64,000 nt of DNA from Pirellulaceae bacterium (GCA_019636385.1 JAHBXT010000004.1:682001-746000), one strand, 5' to 3'; shown: positions 44,581-54,586, counted from the stretch's first letter. Notes: generated from the letters alone by a model not told the origin. Translations and numbers: made by a program.

Positions 44581-44822
44581 TGAAGTAGTTAGCTTTTCGC
44601 ATTATTTGTTACGGCACCTTCACGTGCTCCGATCAAGCTGATTATCGCAGACACAGAGCAATCTGAGAACGGATACTCGGCTCAAACCCTACGCGAAGCG
44701 GATTAGCAGACAACTGTTGGATGGAAAACCGAATGGGCCATCAGGTGATCTCTTGCAACCAGAAGCGAAAATAATCACCGAACAAGCCAAGCAAAATTCG
44801 CGAAGACTGTGCGGGCAAGCAT

Positions 44823-45428
44823 TCACGTTGGGACAGGCACTTTGGAAACGTACGCAGCCAGCGCGAAGCAGGCTAACATGATGATCCAGACGATGTCCAA
44901 GAAGTGCCAATACAGCGCACAGAAACGGACTGGGAAATGACTTTCGTGATCATAGGCGCCTCGCGCCAGTCCAAATAACAGAAAAATCATTCCGGCTACT
45001 CCACCAATGACGTGCGCAGCGTGAACCAACACTAGGAATAATGTAAAACCGTACAGGTTCAACATCGTGTCGGCGGGCTGTAAGAGCTGCTGGATCATCC
45101 AGTTCAAGGCGATTCCTTGAACCAGAAAGAACAGCAGCGATAACACAAACGAAATGCCGATGTAGCGCGCCAAATCGGTTAACTTCTGCTGACGGGATGC
45201 CTGGACCGCCAGATGCAGCAGCGTGCTAATGGCAACAAGGATCACGGTCGTCAGCACGAAGATTGGCGGCAAATAGAATGGGCGGATGCTGCCAGCTTCG
45301 GGGCCAACTCGCATGACCACGTAAATGGCGTACAGGATCAAGCTGCTGAAAAAGAACACGCCCAGCGAGACAAACAACAACATGACGCCTTGTAGCGACC
45401 GACGATCCTGGGCTGTTGAGATTGACAT
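44823..45428 (-). CDS. Orphan cytochrome c oxidase subunit III-like protein
   Basis: A 201-residue membrane protein with five transmembrane helices and the subunit III signatures LHLAVQASRQQKL, LVLVHAAHVIGG and ALYWHFLDIVWIIML. Five-helix forms are typical of bacterial heme-copper oxidases. No subunit I, II or assembly gene is visible in the window, so it probably joins an oxidase encoded elsewhere; the alternative, a standalone relative, cannot be excluded. It is divergent from secA, with 439 bases between the starts. Confidence 0.85.
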   Translation of the reverse strand: MSISTAQDRRSLQGVMLLFVSLGVFFFSSLILYAIYVVMRVGPEAGSIRPFYLPPIFVLTTVILVAISTLLHLAVQASRQQKLTDLARYIGISFVLSLLFFLVQGIALNWMIQQLLQPADTMLNLYGFTLFLVLVHAAHVIGGVAGMIFLLFGLARGAYDHESHFPVRFCALYWHFLDIVWIIMLACFALAAYVSKVPVPT

Positions 45429-45867
45429 TTGCGATTCCTGACCATCAGGGCGGGCGGTAAAAAATTTGCCGTAGCCACCGTCGTGTTACTGTGGCCACTG
45501 GCCTAATACGCGACTTCAAGACCGGCTAACCTACCAAGTGTCCGGCCGTCTCGGCGGACAGAAAGCGGCTGGCCAAAGCAGCTCTAAGTCCCGCGAGGCA
45601 GGCATTTTACAGTCAAAGGTTCGCGATTGACCAGCCGCAGGGAATCGCCTAATCTATCGGCACGCTTGGCGGTTGTCAGGGGCAATGGGGAATTTATCCT
45701 CTGGAAGACTAAAGACTTAGGCACTCGGCTGCCATCGTGTGCTGGAACTGATAATGCCACTCGGCACTAGCGGTATCAGCCGTACAATGACGTTTAATGA
45801 CTGGGGACAACTACGGCAGCCGTTTTCCGTTAATCATATATCTCAACTTCGCAAAGTATCATCGGCT
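45429..45867. other. Intergenic region upstream of secA
   Basis: No additional gene is supported. A secA-frame extension upstream of ATG 45868 exists but has no family similarity. A hairpin around 45539-45560 (TGTCCG...CGGACA) lies here, and a TACAAT at 45782-45787 could be a -10 box. Confidence 0.4.
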
Positions 45868-48800
45868 ATGGATCTTTTGGAACGCCTTTGGGAGGGCACT
45901 GGAACCTTTTTTTCCAGCGCGCTCCAAGGCATCGAACGAAGCGTTACCAGCCTGTTTGGTTCGTCCAACGCCCGGCAAGTCAAGCGGTTTGAGTCGATCG
46001 TTCAGCGCATCAACGCGCTGGAGGACGGGCTGAAGAAGCTGACTGATGGGCAGCTTCGTGAATTGACCGAACAGTTCAAACAACGGCTGCGCGATGGTCA
46101 AACGCTGGACGATGTTTTGGTTGAGGCCTTTGCGGTCTGTCGCGAAGGTGGGCGCCGGTTTTTGAACATGCGCCATTACGATGTGCAATTGGTCGGCGGC
46201 ATCGTTCTGCACCATGGCATGATCGCCGAAATGGTCACTGGCGAAGGCAAGACGCTGGTAGCTACGCTGCCCAGCTACCTGAACGCGTTGGCCGGACAAG
46301 GCTGCCACGTAGTGACTGTGAACGACTACTTGGCACGGCGTGACATGGAATGGATGGCCCCGCTATACATGGGCTTAGGCTTAACGGTCGGTGCTATCCA
46401 AAGCGGCATGTCGAATGACGAACGGCAAGCCGCGTATGCCAAGGACATTACCTATGCCACCAACAACGAATTAGGCTTTGACTATCTGCGCGATAACATG
46501 CGCTTAGCTGCGCGTGGTGACAATCGCTTTCCTTCCCACTTGCAACAAGTCCAGGGGCCGCTCAGCTACGCCATTGTGGACGAAGTGGACAACATCCTAA
46601 TCGACGAAGCCCGGACGCCGCTGATTATTTCTGGTCCGGCGCACATGGATATCGGCAAATACGCCGAGGCCGATCGAGTGGCTCGACAGTTGTCCAAGGA
46701 TACGCATTTTGTCGTCAACGAGAAGGATCACAACGTCAATCTGACCGACGAAGGAGTCCGAACGGCCGAGCGACTGGCGGGTGTGGAGAGTTTCTACACT
46801 GCAGGCAACATGGAGTGGCCGCACCTGATCGACAATGCACTCAAGGCGCACTATCTATACAAGCTGGACGTCAACTACGTCGTCAAAGATGGAACGGTAA
46901 TCATCGTCGACGAATTCACCGGGCGGCTGATGGAGGGGCGTCAGTGGAGCGACGGATTGCATCAGGCAGTCGAAGCCAAAGAGAAGGTCAAGATCAAAGA
47001 AGAGACCCAGACGCTGGCGACCATCACGCTGCAGAATTTCTTCAAGCTCTACAAGAAGGTCGCGGGCATGACGGGTACCGCCATGACCGAGGCTAACGAG
47101 TTCTGGAAGATTTACAAGCTGGACGTGATCGCCATTCCCACCAATCGTGAATTGCAAAGAATCGAACATGCCGACGTGATCTTCCTGACTGAAAAAGAAA
47201 AGTTTCATGCGGTGGCCGACGACGTCGAGCGGACCTCCAAATACGACACGCTGGTGCTGAAAAACGGTCAGCAACTGATCGGACACATCGTCAAAGAAAC
47301 CGACACGGAGGTGACTGTCAAAACCAAAAACCGCGAAGAGTCCATAGTTGGTCACAGTGAGATTGAGGAACGAATTCCACGCGGGCGACCGATTTTGATC
47401 GGTACCGTTTCGATTGAGAAGAGCGAGCATCTGAGCCGACTCCTGGAAATGCGCGGTATCCCCCATCAAGTGCTCAACGCCAAGCATCACGGGCGCGAAG
47501 CTGAAATTGTGGCCCAAGCCGGGCGACTGGGCGGCGTGACCATCGCCACTAACATGGCGGGCCGCGGTACCGACATCATCTTGGGTGGCAATCCGGAAAC
47601 GATGGCCTGGGCACAATTGCAACACAAATATCCGACGCGGCTGGACGTGCCTCGCGATGAGTGGGAGGCTCTGGTTCACGAAATCGAACAGCGCGAAAAT
47701 ATGAAAGCGGCGGGCGAGCAGGTGCGTAAGATCGGCGGTTTGTACGTCATCGGCACCGAACGGCACGAGTCGCGGCGCATCGACTTGCAATTGCGCGGAC
47801 GCTGCGGTCGCCAAGGAGATCCCGGCAGCAGCCGCTTCTACTTGTCGCTTGAAGATGACTTGATGCGCATCTTTGCTGGTGACTTCGTCCGGAACATGAT
47901 GAGCAAGCTGGGCATGGGCGAAGGCGAGCCGATCGAGAGCAGCTTCGTTAGCCGCCGCATCACCGCAGCCCAAAAGAAAGTAGAAGAGCGCAACTTCGAG
48001 ATTCGCAAAAATCTGCTGGAATACGACGAAGTCATGGACCAGCAGCGCAAGCGAGTCTACGCGTATCGCCAAGAGATCCTGGATGGCGTCAGTTGCCGCC
48101 ACCTAGTGCTGAATCAAATCCGACAGCAGATCGACCACTACGTTCGGGTTTACACCAGTCCGACGTTCGGAGCCGAATCGTATACCAAGTGGGCCAGCAA
48201 GTTGCTGTCTTGTGAACTGGACGCGCGCGACTTTCGCAACGTCGATCCCGGCACCGCTGCGGTGTACGCCACGGATGCCGCCGAGCGGGCCGCCGAAACT
48301 CAGATCCTGGACGCTGTAGAAGAGAATCTGCCCAGCGAAGAACCACAGGAAGATTGGAACTGGGGGGCGCTGGCCAAATGGTTGAACACGCGCTACGGAA
48401 CCAACTACAGCCTCAATGACCTCAAAAAGATTCCTCGCGACGAGATTGACGAACATTTGCTCAATCGCGTGAAGGAGCGACTGGCCGCGATCGACCTCAG
48501 TGAAGGTACCGGTTTGCTGCATGGCGATTACGGCCTGCGCATGCTGATCAATTGGATGAAAGTGAAGTTTGGTATCGAGCTGGAAATCGAAGAATTGCGG
48601 TTGCGCGAGCCTGCTGACATCGCAGATGAACTGATCAAATCTGCTGAGGCCGCCTATCGCACGAAAGAGTCTCAGTATCCGGTACTGGCTGGCTTGACTC
48701 GATTCGGTCGGCGAACGTCGGAAACGTCGTATGAAATCAACCGTCCTGCCGTGCTATCCTGGGTTCAAGAGCGCTTTGATCGTTCGATTACCGAACAGGA

Positions 48801-49572
48801 CTTTGCGGTTAATTCGCTGAATGAACTGAGTGATCGGCTGGTGGTCTATAGTCAGCGAAGCTGTCAAGCTGCCGAAGGCACTACAGAGGAGGCGCTGGCT
48901 CAAGTTCGCGAACTGTTTGGCGACGCCGAGCCCAATACGTCGGTCAAGTATGCGGCTGGCAACAACGGAGCTATCGAAGCCTTCCAAACTTGGATGGACC
49001 AGCGACTGAACTGCCGCCTGGATTCTGACAAGCTGGCTGAAATGGATGAAGCCGCCCTAACTCGGGCGGTCATGCAAGCTGTTGACGATCGCTTCTATCC
49101 CGAGATTCGTCGGATGGAGCGGCAGGTGCTGCTGCAAATCGTCGATAGTTCGTGGAAAGATCACTTGTTGGCCATGGACCATTTGCGGAGCGCCATTAGC
49201 CTAAAGAGTTACGCGCAGATGGACCCCAAAGTCGAATACAAGCGCGAGGGCATGCGGATGTATGGCGACATGTGGTTTGCCATTGGCGAGCGCATGACCG
49301 ACCTGATCTTTCGAATGGAAGGCTTGGACGAAAACTTTATTGCCAGCACCATGCCGGAGACTGTGGCGCGGCATGACTCAGCCCCGTCACCCATCGCTGC
49401 TGCACCTGCCGACAGCCGCCAACTGGCTGACTTGGCGGCTGCCGATCGCGCCGGAACAGATACGACGCGACGTCCAGAACCCATTCGCAACGTCGGCCAA
49501 AAAGTTGGTCGCAACGATCCCTGTCCATGCGGCAGCGGCAAGAAGTACAAGACCTGCTGCGGTCGCCGCTAA
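45868..49572 (+). CDS. secA: Protein translocase ATPase SecA, with two inserted regions
   Basis: The motor of Sec export, acting at the inner membrane with SecYEG. The ATG at 45868 gives 1234 residues, longer than E. coli SecA (901). Walker A VTGEGKTL, DEVDNILIDEARTPL, GMTGTAMTEA, GTVSIEKSE, ATNMAGRGTDI and a C-terminal SEC-C motif CPCGSGKKYKTCC are all present. Two extra regions stand out. About 46 residues (about 457-503) between ADDVE and RGRPILIGT contain LKNGQQLIGHIVKETD and SEIEERI, an Sm/SH3-like beta pattern common in planctomycete proteins. The helical-wing region (about 830-1075) has four similar units, each with a Trp, an Arg/Lys-Phe or Leu and an acidic-Leu tail. It is convergent with the 1368-residue gene (stops 9 bases apart). 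Confidence 0.96.
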   Translation: MDLLERLWEGTGTFFSSALQGIERSVTSLFGSSNARQVKRFESIVQRINALEDGLKKLTDGQLRELTEQFKQRLRDGQTLDDVLVEAFAVCREGGRRFLNMRHYDVQLVGGIVLHHGMIAEMVTGEGKTLVATLPSYLNALAGQGCHVVTVNDYLARRDMEWMAPLYMGLGLTVGAIQSGMSNDERQAAYAKDITYATNNELGFDYLRDNMRLAARGDNRFPSHLQQVQGPLSYAIVDEVDNILIDEARTPLIISGPAHMDIGKYAEADRVARQLSKDTHFVVNEKDHNVNLTDEGVRTAERLAGVESFYTAGNMEWPHLIDNALKAHYLYKLDVNYVVKDGTVIIVDEFTGRLMEGRQWSDGLHQAVEAKEKVKIKEETQTLATITLQNFFKLYKKVAGMTGTAMTEANEFWKIYKLDVIAIPTNRELQRIEHADVIFLTEKEKFHAVADDVERTSKYDTLVLKNGQQLIGHIVKETDTEVTVKTKNREESIVGHSEIEERIPRGRPILIGTVSIEKSEHLSRLLEMRGIPHQVLNAKHHGREAEIVAQAGRLGGVTIATNMAGRGTDIILGGNPETMAWAQLQHKYPTRLDVPRDEWEALVHEIEQRENMKAAGEQVRKIGGLYVIGTERHESRRIDLQLRGRCGRQGDPGSSRFYLSLEDDLMRIFAGDFVRNMMSKLGMGEGEPIESSFVSRRITAAQKKVEERNFEIRKNLLEYDEVMDQQRKRVYAYRQEILDGVSCRHLVLNQIRQQIDHYVRVYTSPTFGAESYTKWASKLLSCELDARDFRNVDPGTAAVYATDAAERAAETQILDAVEENLPSEEPQEDWNWGALAKWLNTRYGTNYSLNDLKKIPRDEIDEHLLNRVKERLAAIDLSEGTGLLHGDYGLRMLINWMKVKFGIELEIEELRLREPADIADELIKSAEAAYRTKESQYPVLAGLTRFGRRTSETSYEINRPAVLSWVQERFDRSITEQDFAVNSLNELSDRLVVYSQRSCQAAEGTTEEALAQVRELFGDAEPNTSVKYAAGNNGAIEAFQTWMDQRLNCRLDSDKLAEMDEAALTRAVMQAVDDRFYPEIRRMERQVLLQIVDSSWKDHLLAMDHLRSAISLKSYAQMDPKVEYKREGMRMYGDMWFAIGERMTDLIFRMEGLDENFIASTMPETVARHDSAPSPIAAAPADSRQLADLAAADRAGTDTTRRPEPIRNVGQKVGRNDPCPCGSGKKYKTCCGRR

Positions 49573-49581
49573 ATCGAGCAA

Positions 49582-52500
49582 TTATTCCGCCGGTAAGTTA
49601 AAGTTCTGCATCGCTTTGCCCGCAGCCGATAACTGTTCACCAATCTGCTGGATGGGGATGGTTTGAAAATCGACCAAGCTGTCGTAGCGCGGTTGCGTCG
49701 AATAGCCTCGCTCGCCCTCCAGGACCGCTTCGACCTCGGCTTCCAAGGCGGACAGCCATTGCGGCACATCCAGGCCAACGCCGGTAGGCTGCTCCATCAT
49801 CAATTTGCACTCTTCGATCAGCAGCTCAAACAGCGGTGATTCAATGCCTTGCTGGCGATATTGGCGAATGGCCGGGCCCACCAGGGCTCGCATGCGATCA
49901 ACCGTCATCGGGCGCGTAAATCGTTCGTGCAGTCGATCGGCTACGGTAGGCATGCGCATAGCGTACTTGGCCTGCAACTCCGTCAGTTGCTCAATGTAGA
50001 TTTCGCTTTCGCGACTGATGCGTTCGGCCAACGCCCGCCGCCACTGCTGAGCGGCTTGATGACATCCGGCACGCACCAAAACTTCGTGCGTCCAATAGAT
50101 GGGTTTTAGATTCCAACTTACGCGATCGTAACGCACGCGCAGACGCAAGAAATCCAACAACATATACAACATCTCGCCACGATCCGATTGCGTCGTAGTA
50201 CTGTTGTAGTCGCGATATTCGCTGTAATGATCGATGATCGCTTCCAAGACCACACTCAACAGTTTTTCTGCTTCGGCACGCTCCACCTGGCCACTGAACA
50301 GATCATTCAACAAATCTTCAAACTCAGGACTGTTGTTTTCCTGTTGCAATTGATCTATCCAGCGAGCCACTCCCTGGTGCAGGATGGCACGCACGTTGCC
50401 CAAGCGCAAGAAACTTTGGGAGAATATCGGGCCACCATACTTTTGGATGAATTCGACCAACTTGGCCCACTTACGGGCATTATCGACGGTCTCCAACACG
50501 CTCAACCGCAAGGTGCGGCTGTGAGCCAGCCAACTGGTTAACAGGACTTCGGTAGCTGTTTCCAGTACCGCAATCATCGCGTCGCTGGTGGGTTCGAGGT
50601 CCGCCAAATTCTCACCGTCGTGTGCGTCCAGATTGACGGCCACCAACGACGACTTCCGCTTGCGCGTCGTGGCGGACGTAATTGTTGCTGGCCGACCATT
50701 CAAAAAGTTTTGGACGATGGCGCGGATCACCGACACGAAGCCCAGTTTGAACATGTCGTCAAACTCGGTGACCGCGCCGGGACCGATCGGATTATGATGC
50801 TCCATGAAACGCGCCGTCTCGATCAAGTGACAGGTCTGATAAAAAAAGCCTTGTCGTGGCAACCAAGACAGCAGATGCGACAACATGCGGCGCCGCAGGC
50901 GCACTTGGAAGATCGATGCCGGCTCGCCGCCTCGCGCCAGCGGTATGTACAACAAATTCTTGGTCCGCAGCGCTACTAACAATCGCGAAAACGTCTGCTC
51001 AATGCGTTCGCGATTACCGTACAGCAACCCACCCATCGTCTCCACGGCCAGCCGATCATCATCGGACAAACTGGTCATTTGCTCCACGACGCTGGGACTG
51101 TCGTCGCTGCAGCCATGTAGATTCGCCAGCAGTAAGCGGCGCGCATCGGCCGTTTCAACTGCGGTAGAGATGATTTGATCCAACAAGGACTCTTTGATCA
51201 ATCGCGTGCGGTCGTAGCGGGTCATGGCGTCGGGCGTTGTGCCGGAGTCGCCAATCCGATAGCTGGCCACGCTCTTCATCAAATTCAGCAGACCCTGGCG
51301 ATTCTCTGCCGCTTGAGATGCCCAAGACTCCATCGCCGGCAGACGCAAAGCCCGCTCGGCGCACCGGCCCATCAACTCACGCCGCAAGTGCCGACTGAGC
51401 GCCGCTCCTTTCCACATCTGAGCCACGGCCGACAGGAACGTTAAATGCCGGCTCAACCGATTGGATTCTTCCAGCAGCTCGGTCGCCGTGTCTGAATCGC
51501 TACCCTGCTCTTCCGGTACATGGCTATCGATGCCATCGTCCGTTGAGTCGTTGTAGACGACATCTTCGTAGGCTGCTTGGTACAACCCCGTCGAATCGTC
51601 GTCCTCCTCTTCTATTTCATCGCTCAGATCGTCAGCGCTCAGCGAACTCGCCTTCTTGACGTCCTCTGCCAACGCAAAGCTGGGAGGCTTCCAATATTGC
51701 TCAGCATTGGCTTCCAAATAGTCAAAGAATTTCTGAGCCACGCTCCAATTGAGTTGTGTCTGTTGTTGATCGTCCAGGGCACGCTCCAGGCATTGCATCC
51801 AGCGTCGCGCCAACTCGGAAAATGAAGCTTCGCCCTTCTGCAGCCCAATGCGATCCGCTTGACCAAGCCAGTGAATGAGCAGCGCTTTGGAAGCCACAAA
51901 GTCCTGGCGGTCCAGCAACGATTCAATCACCAGCGCATAAGCCTTGGGGGAATCGAACAGTTCCAAGTGCGGGGTCCAGAAGCGCAGGTCGCCGGCACTA
52001 GCGCCCCCAGCATGCCACAGGTGCAGCGCCTTGGCCACCAGGATTGCCGATTGCAAGGTGTCGTGGGGATCGGTGGCTTCCAATTCGGCAACTTCATGGG
52101 CCGCAAACTGCCGCCACCATTTTACGGTGCTGCGCAGCCGCGACTCGACCTGCTGGCACAAGTCCTCGCGCCCCGAGGCTGCCGACTCACGCCACAACCG
52201 CGACTGCAACGCGAGCACCGTTTCCATCAGATGCACGACATCCTCAACGCGATGGTCGTGAACAGCCGAATCGGGCCCATCAAAACGCGCAAAATTCCCT
52301 GCAAACCCGAGGATATTCCAGGGATCAACGATGGCTCCACACTCGATGCCCCGGTGAATCCAATCCATGATCTCCGGGAGCACCGCCACCGCTTCGTCTA
52401 GCTGCCGATTTTTTAAGTTCAGGTCAGCGCCGGTGATCAGGCAGTCGATATGCGATACGATGCGCGCCGAAGGAACTTGTACGAATTCGGATTGCTCGCG

Positions 52501-53688
52501 CGCCGCCAGCGCGTTGCCCATGCGCGCAAACAATCGCGCCAAATGGACGTGTTCCAATTGGCTGGCGCGATGTTTTGCCAAGTAAGTATTGAGGTGCTGC
52601 CGCGCGCCGCCCAACGGTTGTCGCCGTATGCGCTGTTCCTCCTCCAGCCGCTGGCGGTGAATGCCCGTGACTTTGCTCAACAAACACTCGTAGAATTGAT
52701 CTCGATACTGAGCGATTGGTCCCAGCAGACTGGCCAGTGTGGTCGTGGACTGGAAGGCACCAGGGCCTGATCCGGATATACCTGAAGCCATCAGGATCGT
52801 GCCGGCCAACACCGACGCCGCCTCGAAGAGCAATTGGTCGGGCGGACCAATGTGCTGGTCCAGGGTGCGAGCCAACAGGGCGTCCAGCGTCACCTGCTGG
52901 ATCACGAATCGCCGGTAATTGCCGGCATTGTCGATGCAATGCGGATCCCACTGGCCGAAGTGGTAGTTGGGGCGTTGATTCACCGGATGGTCGAAGTCAT
53001 AGGCTCGCGAGTCAAGCGCCAGCTCGTCCAAATTGCCGAGCTGAAAGCTAGCCTGACGGAGGATCTCTTCTGGCGTCTCTTGAAGAATTCTCAAACACTC
53101 GGATATCACCGCGTGGTAGGGGCCAGCCGTCGCGCCAGCACCGGCGATATACAAGGGAATGGGCCGGACCCACTCGTGGTCATACGGCTCCAGACGTCGG
53201 CCTTCCAAGACGGCCACCGGTCGATAGCCTACGAAATCGTTCAGATGCGCAATAGCTCCCTGGATAATCCGTTCCTGCTCATCCCAGGGACTACCCTGCA
53301 GCACGATCGCCTCGATAGCCTTACCTATGAAGAAGCCATTGAAAACGCCTTCGGCCTCTTGGTGGAACAGCAGATCGCGGTGGAAATCCAGGTAATCTGG
53401 CAGCAATCTCAACCACACCAACTCCAAAACGCTGGCGGCTTGGGAATGATCGTTGAAAGCTGACTGCGACTCGGCCAGCGTTGCCAAGGCATCCTGCAAC
53501 CACTGCTGAACCTTCAGCCAGGCTGGCATTCCCGCGTACGGATTACCGGGCAGCGCATCGGCATAGATTCGGTTGCAAGCCGACAGCAGGGCAGCGTCCA
53601 TGGTGCTGGAGGAGAAGTTCATGTACCCCAGCAATTGCGTCAAATCTTCGCCGCGCTGAGTGTCGCTTCTAAACTTCCCCACGTGCAA
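49582..53688 (-). CDS. Large orphan helical protein (1368 aa)
   Basis: An uninterrupted frame of 1368 residues without signal peptide or membrane segments. It is mainly alpha-helical, with an acidic, low-complexity linker at about 690-750 (EIEEEDDDSTG, DSTDDGID, EEQGSDSDTAT) dividing it into two halves. No catalytic motif was found; the helical repeats could be a protein-binding scaffold. Residues near LRRRMLSHLLSWLPRQGFFYQ and LLYMLLDFLRLRVRYDR may be amphipathic. The start is uncertain: TTG 53688 is drawn, GTG 53682 or ATG 53622 would also fit. It is convergent with secA, with only 9 bases between the stops, so readthrough interference is possible. Homologues outside planctomycetes are not expected. 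Confidence 0.75.
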   Translation of the reverse strand: MHVGKFRSDTQRGEDLTQLLGYMNFSSSTMDAALLSACNRIYADALPGNPYAGMPAWLKVQQWLQDALATLAESQSAFNDHSQAASVLELVWLRLLPDYLDFHRDLLFHQEAEGVFNGFFIGKAIEAIVLQGSPWDEQERIIQGAIAHLNDFVGYRPVAVLEGRRLEPYDHEWVRPIPLYIAGAGATAGPYHAVISECLRILQETPEEILRQASFQLGNLDELALDSRAYDFDHPVNQRPNYHFGQWDPHCIDNAGNYRRFVIQQVTLDALLARTLDQHIGPPDQLLFEAASVLAGTILMASGISGSGPGAFQSTTTLASLLGPIAQYRDQFYECLLSKVTGIHRQRLEEEQRIRRQPLGGARQHLNTYLAKHRASQLEHVHLARLFARMGNALAAREQSEFVQVPSARIVSHIDCLITGADLNLKNRQLDEAVAVLPEIMDWIHRGIECGAIVDPWNILGFAGNFARFDGPDSAVHDHRVEDVVHLMETVLALQSRLWRESAASGREDLCQQVESRLRSTVKWWRQFAAHEVAELEATDPHDTLQSAILVAKALHLWHAGGASAGDLRFWTPHLELFDSPKAYALVIESLLDRQDFVASKALLIHWLGQADRIGLQKGEASFSELARRWMQCLERALDDQQQTQLNWSVAQKFFDYLEANAEQYWKPPSFALAEDVKKASSLSADDLSDEIEEEDDDSTGLYQAAYEDVVYNDSTDDGIDSHVPEEQGSDSDTATELLEESNRLSRHLTFLSAVAQMWKGAALSRHLRRELMGRCAERALRLPAMESWASQAAENRQGLLNLMKSVASYRIGDSGTTPDAMTRYDRTRLIKESLLDQIISTAVETADARRLLLANLHGCSDDSPSVVEQMTSLSDDDRLAVETMGGLLYGNRERIEQTFSRLLVALRTKNLLYIPLARGGEPASIFQVRLRRRMLSHLLSWLPRQGFFYQTCHLIETARFMEHHNPIGPGAVTEFDDMFKLGFVSVIRAIVQNFLNGRPATITSATTRKRKSSLVAVNLDAHDGENLADLEPTSDAMIAVLETATEVLLTSWLAHSRTLRLSVLETVDNARKWAKLVEFIQKYGGPIFSQSFLRLGNVRAILHQGVARWIDQLQQENNSPEFEDLLNDLFSGQVERAEAEKLLSVVLEAIIDHYSEYRDYNSTTTQSDRGEMLYMLLDFLRLRVRYDRVSWNLKPIYWTHEVLVRAGCHQAAQQWRRALAERISRESEIYIEQLTELQAKYAMRMPTVADRLHERFTRPMTVDRMRALVGPAIRQYRQQGIESPLFELLIEECKLMMEQPTGVGLDVPQWLSALEAEVEAVLEGERGYSTQPRYDSLVDFQTIPIQQIGEQLSAAGKAMQNFNLPAE

Positions 53689-54088
53689 ATCCCTGGGCAG
53701 ACAATTGATTCAATTCGGTTGCTGGATGCATATCGTCCTAAACATTCAGCCATAGACTGCGCGTCGTACATTCCCCCCAGCCTTGGATTGACTACCGCAC
53801 TGGGGTTCAAATGGTTACAGAATCGTAAAGCCATTCGCCCAAAGGGTCTAGGGACCTGCCCGCCCTTCACAGCAACCACCTCCCCGCGCCCCGTCGGCTG
53901 CTTGGTAGCTATGTCCGCCAGATCTTGCTACTTGCGACACAGGCGGATTTCTCCGTCCCCTACCCTCTGCAGTTCCAGCGACCCGATGGCCCCGAAGCCG
54001 CCCGTAAAACCCCCAAACCCAGTGAAAATGGCGGATGATCGACCATATTTGGCCTAGACGAGCGCAGAACCAAAGCTAACATTTATCA
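53689..54088. other. Intergenic region before tRNA-fMet
   Basis: No gene is supported; the open frames here are short and lack protein character. The sequence is pyrimidine-rich on the plus strand between 53860 and 54010. No certain promoter of the tRNA was found. Confidence 0.4.
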
Positions 54089-54162
<74 letters not shown>

Positions 54163-54209
54163 CTCTACCAACCCTGTCAAACTTTGTTTGACCTCCGGGT
54201 TAAGTATTT

Positions 54210-54248
54210 AAGCCGGCGATGGTGTAATCCACTGTCGCCGGCTTTTTT
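54210..54248 (+). terminator. Rho-independent terminator after tRNA-fMet
   Basis: AAGCCGGCGA pairs with TCGCCGGCTT across a short loop region with a second small stem (GGTG/CAC), followed by a run of six T. It is the clearest terminator in the window and closes the tRNA transcript. Confidence 0.85.
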
Positions 54249-54322
54249 CGTTTTTCCGCGTGGTTTTTACAAAGTCAAACGCCCTTTGCCCCTATCTGAC
54301 GTGGATCTCTGGGTCTCCAAGT

Positions 54323-54333
54323 AGAGACTCTCT
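54323..54333. promoter_or_regulatory. AGAGA-C-TCTCT palindrome, copy 1
   Basis: A perfect 5-1-5 palindrome in the leader of the recombinase operon. A related half-site GACTCTC lies at 54384-54390 and a second palindrome at 54431. Confidence 0.4.
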
Positions 54334-54430
54334 ATCGGTCGACTCCGCCCACCGCGGCGACAGCTTGTACCCCCGAATCTCACGACTCTCTTGTCTAAAT
54401 GACCTTCGGCTTATGTGATTTTCCCAGGCC

Positions 54431-54441
54431 GAGAGACTCTC
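54431..54441. promoter_or_regulatory. GAGAG-A-CTCTC palindrome, copy 2
   Basis: Second palindrome of the same kind, 108 bases from the first. The pair may be operator sites for the small HTH protein at the end of the operon, or accessory sites for the recombinase; neither is proven. Confidence 0.4.
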
Positions 54442-54586
54442 CAGAGACCACCCCAAAAATGCCGTTTTGGCCTGCAAAAAATCATTCTGTGGGACGTCGT
54501 CGGGACAAATTGCATAGATATCCCTGAGAAGCGGTTTGGTCCGGTTCGGTAGGTTGAATGTGCTTAAACATGCCTCAGGAGGTTAT

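Larger units (their letters stand above)
54163..54586. other. Leader region between tRNA-fMet and recombinase operon
   Basis: No gene is seen. The region contains the tRNA terminator, two AGAGA-type palindromes (54323 and 54431) with a partial copy at 54384, and the strong SD AGGAGG at 54577-54582 before the first operon gene. Confidence 0.5.

Noticed and set aside
46855..48102. 415-codon open frame antisense to secA
   Set aside because: It mirrors the codon pattern of secA and shows no domain; the sense gene is certain.
53635..54057. 140-codon plus-strand frame before tRNA-fMet
   Set aside because: Overlaps the start of the 1368-residue gene on the other strand and lacks domain or SD support.
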